From Acidimicrobiia bacterium (lineage in GTDB: Bacteria > Actinomycetota > Acidimicrobiia > Spongiisociales > ZC4RG35): DNA of 18,786 bases. The notes beneath the pieces are model-generated. The model saw only the letters and a list, made by a program, of their open reading frames with translations. It ran no database searches and was not told where the DNA came from. Positions 13,128-18,786 of this stretch are shown here, piece by piece; position 1 is the first letter of the stretch, and every line of letters starts with the position of its first letter. The translations under genes were made by a program, and so were the position numbers. The stretch lies in contig JAOUGY010000033.1 of the NCBI GenBank assembly GCA_029865445.1, positions 1-18,786 on the forward strand, written 5' to 3'.

Positions 13128-15485
13128 ATGCTTCGAGACGCCGCTTCGGTTCCGATCACGGTGATCGCCGACGCCGCCCGGGTCGATGATCTGGCGGCGG
13201 TGCTGGCTGCGGCGGATCGCGTGGCGATCGACACCGAAGTCCCGATCGACGGTCCGCGCTCCGGCGAACTGCGAGTGATGTCCGTCGCAACCCGCACTCC
13301 CGATGGGGAGCGAGCGTTCGTCATAGACGCCAGAGATGTTGACCCCATGCTGCTGGCGCCGGTCCTCGAAGGGGTCACCGCCGACGCTTGGAATGCCGGC
13401 TTCGATGCGCGGGTGATCGACGCCGCCGTGTACCGCACCTCCGACACCACCGGGGCGATCACCTGGTGGGACGCCCAGATCGCCGACGCCCTCATCCACC
13501 AAGGGCGAAGCGGATTCGCCTGGTATCACGGGCTGGCGTGGGCAACGTCTCACTACCTCGGAATCGACATCGAGGGAAAGGGCACCACCCAACTCTCCTT
13601 CACGGCAACCGACGACCTCACGGCCGAGCAGATCTCGTATTCGGCTGCCGACGCCGTTCTCACGCTCTGGGTTTCCGATCGAATTCGAGTCGAAATCGAG
13701 CGCGCCCGGCTGTCCGAGATCTGCGAGATCGAACAGGGGGCCCGTCCATTTCTCGACCGGATGGAGCGCACGGGACTTCCTTTCGACCACGAGGGATGGA
13801 AGATCGAGCTCGCCCAAATCGAAGCCCAGCACCGGGCGTCGATAGGGAAGCTCGCAGGACTCACCGGCGGGGGCCAGGGCACTCTGTTCGACGACGTGGT
13901 GGAACCAACCTGGAACCCGGCGTCGGACGCCCAGGTTCGGGAGGCGCTCAACCGATGGGCCGCGCCGCAGGTCCGAATGTGGGCCAAGACCCGCGAGGGC
14001 GCGGAGCGGCTGCTCACGGACACCGACTCGATGCGGGCAGGCGTGTTGAGGGAGATCGGCGGCGAGTTGTGCGAGGCGCTCCTCGAATACCGGAACCAAG
14101 CCAAGGTCATCACGACCTACGGCGAGTCCATCGTGGAACACGTCCACCCCGACGGGAGGCTCCGACCCCAATACGTGCAAGTGGTCGGGACCAACACGGG
14201 TCGGCTGGCCAGCCGCAACCCCAATGCCCAGAACTTCACCCCCAGGATGAAGCCGTACCTGCGGCCGGAGCGGGAAGACAGGGTCTTCGTTCATGCGGAC
14301 CTGAGTCAGGCCGAACTCCGGTATCTGGCCCAGGTGGCAGAGGACGAGCCGCTGCGACGGGCGTTCGAGCGAGGTGTGGACGTCCACGTGTCCACCGCCG
14401 CATCGATGTTCGGTTTCGAACCCGAGGACTTGTCCGACTCGGATCCGGAGCGATTCAAACGTCTCCGCCAAATCGCCAAGGCGCTGAACTTCGGCATCGC
14501 CTACGGATCGGGGGCAGCATCACTGGGGAGAACCCTCACCGCTGAGGGCACGCCAACCACCACCGAGGAGGCGGCCGAGCTCCTCGCCAGGTACCGCCGC
14601 ACCTACCCCGGTACCGCTTCGTGGGGAGAGGCGCGTATCGCCGAGATCAAGAAGATCGCCGAAGAGACGTCGGTGATCGACTGGCGGCTGAGCATGCGAC
14701 TGGCGCGCGGCTTCCGTGACATGGATTCGATCCGGCGTGAGTTCCGTGCCATCGAGGGTCGCCGTCCGACCGTCGACGAGATCGCCGAGCGGCACCCCGA
14801 CCGGATCGATTCACCCGATGTACGAGCGGAGATCGAGTGGCTGGCGCGATACTCGGCTCCCGTCGCCCTCGTGTCCGGCGGCGAGCCGTTCCGGTTCTCG
14901 AGCCGGACCCTCGCCGGACGCAGGCAGCAGTTCGAGCTGCACCTGGACCGGCTGTTTCTGGTGGCGTCGATCTCGGCGATCCGGTCGCCCGACCCCGACC
15001 TGGAAAGCGTGCGGCACCGGTTCGAACGCGACCACGCCGTGAGCCTCACCGCAGCATCCGACGGCCACGTGGAGCGGGTCTTCGAAAACCGATCTTTGCG
15101 ACGGCAGTACATCGAGAGCCTCGGCGACTGCCTGGGTGATGACGTGGCCCACGCCTGGCTTGGCAAGGCGGCACGCGAACGGGTGTCTGCGATGGTGAAT
15201 GCCTGGCGGAACGCCCCGATCCAGGGCGGCGTCGCCGACATCATGCTGAGCGCCTACGCCGACCTCCATCAACGCCTGGAACGCTACCCGAGTGCCCGAC
15301 CCGTGCAGACGGTGCACGACTCGGTCGTCATCGAATGTGACGTCTCTGATGCTCCTTCTGTTGCCGAGGAGGTTCGCACCGCGCTCGAGACTGCATCCCG
15401 GCGATTCTGCCCCGACGTCACACCGCGAGCCGATGTCGACATTCGCACGTCCCTCGCAGATGCTGACACCCTCCCGACGACCTGA
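13128..15485 (+). CDS. Family A DNA polymerase with 3'-5' exonuclease domain and two large fingers-region insertions
   Basis: A 785-residue protein that should proofread and synthesise DNA. The exonuclease has a full DEDDy set: Asp35/Glu37 (AIDTE), Asp93 (NAGFD), Tyr171/Asp175 (YSAAD). The thumb/palm (about 200-385) includes TNTGRLASRNPNAQNF (355-370). Motif A is DLSQAELR (391-398), motif B RQIAKALNFGIAYG (447-460; Arg447, Lys451, Phe455, Tyr459) and motif C VHDS (729-732). There is no 5'-3' exonuclease domain, so it is not a complete Pol I. Compared with E. coli Pol I, the stretch from YPG (493) to TLAGRR (594-599) is about 80 residues longer, and that from there to APIQG (696-700) about 70 longer. 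Motif C has Ser for the usual Glu. Probably an accessory or repair polymerase, possibly of phage descent. Confidence 0.92.
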   Translation: MLRDAASVPITVIADAARVDDLAAVLAAADRVAIDTEVPIDGPRSGELRVMSVATRTPDGERAFVIDARDVDPMLLAPVLEGVTADAWNAGFDARVIDAAVYRTSDTTGAITWWDAQIADALIHQGRSGFAWYHGLAWATSHYLGIDIEGKGTTQLSFTATDDLTAEQISYSAADAVLTLWVSDRIRVEIERARLSEICEIEQGARPFLDRMERTGLPFDHEGWKIELAQIEAQHRASIGKLAGLTGGGQGTLFDDVVEPTWNPASDAQVREALNRWAAPQVRMWAKTREGAERLLTDTDSMRAGVLREIGGELCEALLEYRNQAKVITTYGESIVEHVHPDGRLRPQYVQVVGTNTGRLASRNPNAQNFTPRMKPYLRPEREDRVFVHADLSQAELRYLAQVAEDEPLRRAFERGVDVHVSTAASMFGFEPEDLSDSDPERFKRLRQIAKALNFGIAYGSGAASLGRTLTAEGTPTTTEEAAELLARYRRTYPGTASWGEARIAEIKKIAEETSVIDWRLSMRLARGFRDMDSIRREFRAIEGRRPTVDEIAERHPDRIDSPDVRAEIEWLARYSAPVALVSGGEPFRFSSRTLAGRRQQFELHLDRLFLVASISAIRSPDPDLESVRHRFERDHAVSLTAASDGHVERVFENRSLRRQYIESLGDCLGDDVAHAWLGKAARERVSAMVNAWRNAPIQGGVADIMLSAYADLHQRLERYPSARPVQTVHDSVVIECDVSDAPSVAEEVRTALETASRRFCPDVTPRADVDIRTSLADADTLPTT

Positions 15486-15526
15486 GGGTCCGTCTGGTTT
15501 CATTGGCAACCGAACGAAGGAGACCG

Positions 15527-16345
15527 ATGGCGCGGATACTCGACTACAACGGCCGCGAGGCGGACCGAACCGTGACGGTGTCGTCGCTCCTGGGGCGCCG
15601 GGGACAGCCCGGTCACCTCGCCCAGGTGACGGCGTCCACCGCCGACGAGGCTGCGGCCGCCGAGGCGGCCGCCATCGAGATGGTTGTGTGCATGTCGCAG
15701 GCGGTCCCCGAGGTTCGGGCCGGGTCGGCCCGGTTGTTCGTCACGGCGGCGATCGACTTCACGGGTTCTGTCACCGCCGACGAACTGCTCGGTGTCGCCT
15801 ACGACGCCCTGGCAGCCGGAGCCGACGCCGTGATAACGGCTCGAGGAATGCAGTCCGTGGAACGGCTGGCGGAAGAGGACCTCCCCGTGATGGGCCACCT
15901 CGGGTTCGTGCCCAAGAAGTCCACGCTGTACGGCGGGGTGCGGGCAGTCGGAAAGACCGCCCCCGAGGCGGTCGACCTGTGGAACCGATTCCGACGCCTC
16001 GAAGATGCCGGGGCGTTCGCGGTGGAGTGCGAACTGATCCCTGCCAGGGTCATGGCCGAGATCGACCGGCGCACGGGACTGTGCACGATCTCGCTGGGTT
16101 CAGGAGCGGCCGCCGACGTCCTGTTCCTGTTCACCACCGACATCTGCGGCGAGGGCGGACGGACGCCCCGCCACTCTCGCACCTACGGGGACCTCGCTTC
16201 GTTGTACGAACAGGTCCGAGCCGAGCGGGTCAGAGCCCTCACCGCCTACCGGGCCGACGTGGCGGCGGGGGCGTTCCCGGACGAAACAGAAACCGCCGAG
16301 ATCGATCCCGAAGAGTTCGACCGGTTCTTGGAGGCGCTCACCTGA
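15527..16345 (+). CDS. PanB-like protein (ketopantoate hydroxymethyltransferase / PEP mutase superfamily), divergent
   Basis: A 272-residue TIM-barrel-type protein. The second half resembles PanB clearly: VMGHLGFVPKKSTLYGGVRAVGKT (121-144), DAGAFAVECELIPARVMAEI (160-179, with Glu167 at the position of PanB's catalytic Glu) and TISLGSGAAADVLFLFTTDICG (187-208). The first half is much less similar: I cannot find PanB's TAYD or VGDSLG motifs, and the KIEGG metal-site strand reads ITARGM here, while the DLPF strand may be AAIDF. It may therefore catalyse something other than ketopantoate formation, so I give no gene symbol. ATG at 15527 with AAGGAG at 15517-15522. It begins 41 bp after the polymerase stop, and may be co-transcribed. 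Confidence 0.8.
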   Translation: MARILDYNGREADRTVTVSSLLGRRGQPGHLAQVTASTADEAAAAEAAAIEMVVCMSQAVPEVRAGSARLFVTAAIDFTGSVTADELLGVAYDALAAGADAVITARGMQSVERLAEEDLPVMGHLGFVPKKSTLYGGVRAVGKTAPEAVDLWNRFRRLEDAGAFAVECELIPARVMAEIDRRTGLCTISLGSGAAADVLFLFTTDICGEGGRTPRHSRTYGDLASLYEQVRAERVRALTAYRADVAAGAFPDETETAEIDPEEFDRFLEALT

Positions 16346-16350
16346 TCGAC

Positions 16351-16392
16351 GCGCAGCTCCATCAGCGCAGCTCCATCAGCGCAGCTCCATCA
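16351..16392. repeat. Three perfect tandem copies of a 14-bp unit between convergent genes
   Basis: GCGCAGCTCCATCA occurs at 16351-16364, 16365-16378 and 16379-16392 without a mismatch. It fills nearly the whole gap between the PanB-like stop (16343-16345) and the HAD stop; on the minus strand each unit begins TGATGG, and the third copy supplies the HAD gene's TGA. The unit length is not a multiple of three. Likely a slippage-type micro-duplication; I see no CRISPR-like spacing. Confidence 0.9.
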
Positions 16393-17118
16393 GGAGACGG
16401 CCACCGCCTCGACCATCTCTCCCAGCGTGAAGAAGGTGAAATCGGTGATCGGGCGAGCCTCCACCTCGGCCGTAGCTCCCCAGCCACCTCCCTGCGACAG
16501 CCTTTGCCGGTCGATCCATGCCGTTCCCAGGCCCAGTCGCGAGGCCGGCACGTGGTCGTGGAAGAGACTCTGTGCCGTGTGGAGAACATCGGAGTCTCGG
16601 AGCGAGAGGTCGGTCTCGAGGCGGGACAGCATGTAGGCGAAGTTTACGGGATTCGGTTTGTAGGAGCCGATCTCTTCGGCGGTGTAGACGGCGTCGAAGT
16701 CCACACCGAGCCGCCGGTTGGACGCCGCGAGACCCTCACGATCCACGTTCGACAGTATGACCAGCCGGAAACGTTCGGCGAGCGATCGGAGGGCATCGGC
16801 GGAGTCGGGGAATGCCGGCCACATCGGCACCGAGGCACCGAACGCGCTGTCGAGGTGATCGTCGGTGTCGAGATTCAACTCCGCCGCCAGCGACCGGTGA
16901 ACGCGACGGAGGATCTCGGGATAGACCTCGTGGGGCGTTTCGGCCTCTTGCCGGCTCTCGTGACGGGCAAATGCTCGAAGTGCCGGCTGCCTGGTGATGT
17001 CTGACCTGTGGTTCGCGGCGATCACGGGCTGGAGCGCATCCCAGATGCCGGTTTCCCAATCGATGAGGGTGCCGTAGCAATCGAAGGTCAAGACTCGAAA
17101 GTCGGTGAGGTTTCTCAT
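16390..17118 (-). CDS. HAD-superfamily hydrolase, haloacid dehalogenase type II-like
   Basis: A 242-residue HAD hydrolase. Motif I FDCYGTLIDWETG (12-24) has the nucleophile Asp13; motif II is ILSNVD (121-126, Ser123); motif III has Lys154 in SYKPNP; the fourth region is DVLHTAQSLFHDHVPASRLG (177-196). The DCYGTLID...LHTAQS.FHD style is that of L-2-haloacid dehalogenase-like proteins rather than of phosphoglycolate phosphatases, but many relatives are phosphatases, so the substrate is open. Start chosen at the ATG at 17116-17118; a TTG four codons upstream is the alternative. It lies 106 bp downstream of the PhyH-like gene on the same strand, and may share its transcript. Confidence 0.9.
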   Translation of the reverse strand: MRNLTDFRVLTFDCYGTLIDWETGIWDALQPVIAANHRSDITRQPALRAFARHESRQEAETPHEVYPEILRRVHRSLAAELNLDTDDHLDSAFGASVPMWPAFPDSADALRSLAERFRLVILSNVDREGLAASNRRLGVDFDAVYTAEEIGSYKPNPVNFAYMLSRLETDLSLRDSDVLHTAQSLFHDHVPASRLGLGTAWIDRQRLSQGGGWGATAEVEARPITDFTFFTLGEMVEAVAVS

Positions 17119-17224
17119 GGACCGATCCAAACCTCAGGAGCGCAATCGGTGCAGATGGATTCCGTCACCACGGTCGCGGACCGCCAGCATCGTCGCCCAC
17201 AACCGCCAGGGCTCGCCGGACGAG
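17119..17224. other. Gap between the PhyH-like and HAD genes, nothing identified
   Basis: This 106-bp stretch contains no credible short gene on either strand, no clear terminator and no strong promoter. TTGGAT ends six bases before the HAD ATG on the minus strand, but with T rather than A at the second position it is a poor -10 match. Confidence 0.4.
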
Positions 17225-18226
17225 TCAGGCACACACTGGATTGCCACGGTTCGCCAACCATCGGTTCTGTTCGTACAAAGGACCTGCGACGGCGCCGGCC
17301 AGGATCCGGGTCCTCGTATCGTCCCACCGAGACGAGTACTCGGCGGGATCGTCCACGACAGCAAACGCCCCGGAGCGGCTTCTCAAGACGAAGGACGGAA
17401 ACGCCGGGCGTCCCGTAGGCATCCCTGACGGTTGATACCTGAGGTCGAAGCTCCACCGCAGGGTGTCCGACTCGTTGGGGAGGGCACCGTGCTCGGTGAA
17501 GCGATCCAGCAACACGAGTGACCCCCTGGGGCACGGAAGCGGCACCGGATCTCGTCCATGACGGTCCAGGAGCACCTGCGGGATGTAGTTCTCGGCCGCG
17601 TTCTTCACTCCAGGGCAATGCAGGGTGAGCGCCGCCTCACGGTGCGAACCGGGGATCGCTGCGAGACACCCCATCTCCTCGGTTGCGTCGGTCATGGCGA
17701 CCCACACGGTGAGCATCTCCGTACCCGCCGCCTCGTCCATGACGGCTCCGAAGTCCTGGTGCCATGTGGTGGCGCCGATGTTCGAGTACTCCGCCACCGG
17801 CCCGCTCAGGAACCGTTGAGGCGGCTTCAGCCTCGCTTGCTGAACCGGGTTCAAGATTATCTCGCCCCCGAGAACGCTCTCGGCGATGTCGAGGATCGTG
17901 GGGTGGCTCAAGAGCCGGAACAGGGCCTGTCCGGTGTGGACACGTATGAACTCCGGCGGGAGCTGTTCATAGTCCAGCGGAAGTGAGATTCCCAGGTAGT
18001 AGAAGGTCGCCGGGTTCTCCGAAATGAGGGCGAAATAGCGCTCTTGGAAGTCCAGACCCTCGTGGGTCGAGGAGAGCTGTCCGAGTTCGTACATCCGGTG
18101 CGCTGCGTCATCGAGAGCCCGCTCGTATTCGGCGACCACCGGATCGAGATCGGCTGCCACGAGGGCTCCAGGAATGACGAGGAAACCCTGGTCATGGAAT
18201 GATTCGAGCTGGCGATCGGTCAGCAT
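17225..18226 (-). CDS. Phytanoyl-CoA dioxygenase (PhyH) family Fe(II)/2-oxoglutarate oxygenase
   Basis: A 333-residue cytoplasmic oxygenase expected to couple 2-oxoglutarate decarboxylation to substrate hydroxylation. The N-terminus FHDQGFLVIPGAL (10-22) is typical of the family. The iron site is WHQDFG (His156, Asp158) with distal His246 in DRFTEHGALPN, and Arg257 (TLRWSFDLRYQP) as the likely 2-oxoglutarate anchor. AIPGSHR (190-196) is another family hallmark. The length is normal for bacterial PhyH members, which act on very diverse substrates, so the specific reaction is not predictable. The ATG at 18224-18226 is backed by a promoter that would give a leaderless message. Divergent from a Rieske oxygenase and followed by an HAD hydrolase, suggesting small-molecule catabolism or tailoring. 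Confidence 0.93.
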   Translation of the reverse strand: MLTDRQLESFHDQGFLVIPGALVAADLDPVVAEYERALDDAAHRMYELGQLSSTHEGLDFQERYFALISENPATFYYLGISLPLDYEQLPPEFIRVHTGQALFRLLSHPTILDIAESVLGGEIILNPVQQARLKPPQRFLSGPVAEYSNIGATTWHQDFGAVMDEAAGTEMLTVWVAMTDATEEMGCLAAIPGSHREAALTLHCPGVKNAAENYIPQVLLDRHGRDPVPLPCPRGSLVLLDRFTEHGALPNESDTLRWSFDLRYQPSGMPTGRPAFPSFVLRSRSGAFAVVDDPAEYSSRWDDTRTRILAGAVAGPLYEQNRWLANRGNPVCA

Positions 18227-18292
18227 GTGGCGATTCTGAGCAGTCCGTGGCCGTCAGTCAATGGGTTTCTGAGCGATCGGTAACCTTCACAC
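18227..18292. promoter_or_regulatory. Divergent, overlapping leaderless promoters of the PhyH and Rieske genes
   Basis: Minus strand: TTGACT (plus-strand 18256-18261), a spacer of exactly 17 bp, then CAGAAT (18233-18238), ending six bases before the PhyH ATG. Plus strand: TAACCT (18281-18286) ends six bases before the Rieske ATG; its -35 is weak and would fall around 18257-18263, on top of the other promoter's -35. Neither gene has a ribosome site. A single regulator bound here could control both directions. Confidence 0.6.
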
Positions 18293-18786
18293 ATGAGCCC
18301 GAAGCTCGATGATGCAGTCCTGATCGACGACTGGCACGTCGTGGCGCTCGCATCCGACGTTGGGGATCACCCGGTCGGAGTCACGCTCCTCGGGCGCGAT
18401 CTGGTCGTGTGGAGGGGAGTCGATTCGATCCATGTGTGGGATGACCTTTGCCGTCATCGTGGAAGCCGGCTGTCGCTCGGCACGATCGCGGACGGCTGCC
18501 TCACCTGCCCGTATCACGGTTGGGTGTACGACGGAACCGGAAAATGCATCCGCATCCCCGCGCATCCCGATCAACCACCACCGGGTCGTGCGACGGTACC
18601 TTCGTATACGGCCCGGGAGCGATACGGCTGGATCTGGGTTTCGCTGGGCGACCCCCGATACGACATACCCGTTTTTCCCGAATGGGCGGATCCGGCGTTC
18701 AGGAAGATCCATTGCGGACCGTACCGATTCAGGGCCGCCGCCCCTCGGGCGATAGAGAACTTCCTGGACGTGGCGCATTTCCCGTT
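18293..18786 (+). CDS. Rieske non-heme iron oxygenase, large subunit (partial)
   Basis: The first 164 codons of a Rieske oxygenase alpha subunit, cut by the right edge. The [2Fe-2S] site is intact: Cys53-x-His55 in DLCRHRGSRL and Cys72-x2-His75 in TCPYHGWVYD, 16 residues apart. RYGWIWVSLGD (110-120) is the usual end of the Rieske domain. The last residues IENFLDVAHFPV begin the catalytic domain and contain the first parts of the ferrous iron site and the Asp bridging to the Rieske centre. The layout is like VanA/phthalate-dioxygenase-type enzymes, which need a separate reductase, not seen here. Start at the ATG at 18293, preceded by a -10-like TAACCT. Substrate unknown. Confidence 0.93.
   Translation, partial: MSPKLDDAVLIDDWHVVALASDVGDHPVGVTLLGRDLVVWRGVDSIHVWDDLCRHRGSRLSLGTIADGCLTCPYHGWVYDGTGKCIRIPAHPDQPPPGRATVPSYTARERYGWIWVSLGDPRYDIPVFPEWADPAFRKIHCGPYRFRAAAPRAIENFLDVAHFP

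Noticed and set aside
13035..14471. 478-codon open frame on the minus strand
   Set aside because: Antisense to the polymerase exonuclease and thumb region, whose motifs are all in the plus-strand frame; no recognisable domain.
13128..15485. Prophage or mobile element around the unusual polymerase
   Set aside because: No integrase, structural, lysis or transposase genes and no terminal repeats nearby; base composition looks like that of its neighbours.
16351..16392. CRISPR-like array or recombination attachment site
   Set aside because: The units abut without spacers, are only 14 bp long and have no cas or integrase genes nearby.
15292..17004. 570-codon open frame on the plus strand
   Set aside because: Runs across the polymerase end, the PanB-like gene, the tandem repeats and the antisense of the HAD gene; Arg-rich shadow translation.

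Overview
The window is about 65-67% G+C by eye, densely packed and free of RNA genes, insertion sequences or phage genes. It reads as chromosomal DNA of a high-GC actinobacterium, most likely of the Acidimicrobiia. Three things point there: a secreted protein with Cys-paired SLH-like repeats followed by a WD40-like propeller, an ECF sigma factor co-translated with a Thr-rich single-pass membrane protein, and many starts that look leaderless (a -10-like box 6-7 nt before ATG, no Shine-Dalgarno). The taxonomic call is inference from protein style, not from a marker gene.

Layout. (1) Positions 1-2641, minus strand: an OmpR-type response regulator, its sensor kinase and two small membrane proteins, the last cut by the window edge; most junctions are ATGA overlaps. 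(2) 2696-3600: a DUF5808 membrane protein divergent from a class I methyltransferase. (3) 3707-5610, plus strand: an ECF sigma factor and a transmembrane partner. (4) 5622-6599, minus: a stand-alone LigD-type polymerase domain; divergent from it, 6706-7302, a PlsC-like acyltransferase. (5) 7304-10732, minus: a four-gene ABC exporter operon (ATPase, permease, ATPase, permease), every junction an ATGA overlap. (6) 10865-11323, minus: a DUF1905/YdeI protein, divergent from (7) 11447-13078, plus: the secreted SLH/propeller protein. (8) 13128-16345, plus: an unusual exonuclease/family A DNA polymerase and a PanB-like protein. (9) 16390-18786: an HAD hydrolase and a PhyH-type dioxygenase on the minus strand, divergent from a Rieske oxygenase cut by the right edge.

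The genes do not form one pathway. Coherent units are the two-component operon, the sigma/partner pair, the ABC operon and probably the HAD/PhyH/Rieske group, which looks like small-molecule oxidation or catabolism. The most unusual items are the family A polymerase with two large insertions around its fingers tip and HDS in place of HDE, the PanB-like protein that appears to lack most metal ligands, a 22-bp-phased direct repeat inside the two-component operon, a perfect inverted repeat just ahead of the response regulator start, and a set of starts with a uniform -10-like-box-to-ATG spacing.

No gene-free stretch exceeds 300 bases; the largest gaps (10733-10864, 11324-11446, 17119-17224) hold only short putative regulatory sites or nothing I can name. 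I saw no convincing intrinsic terminator.
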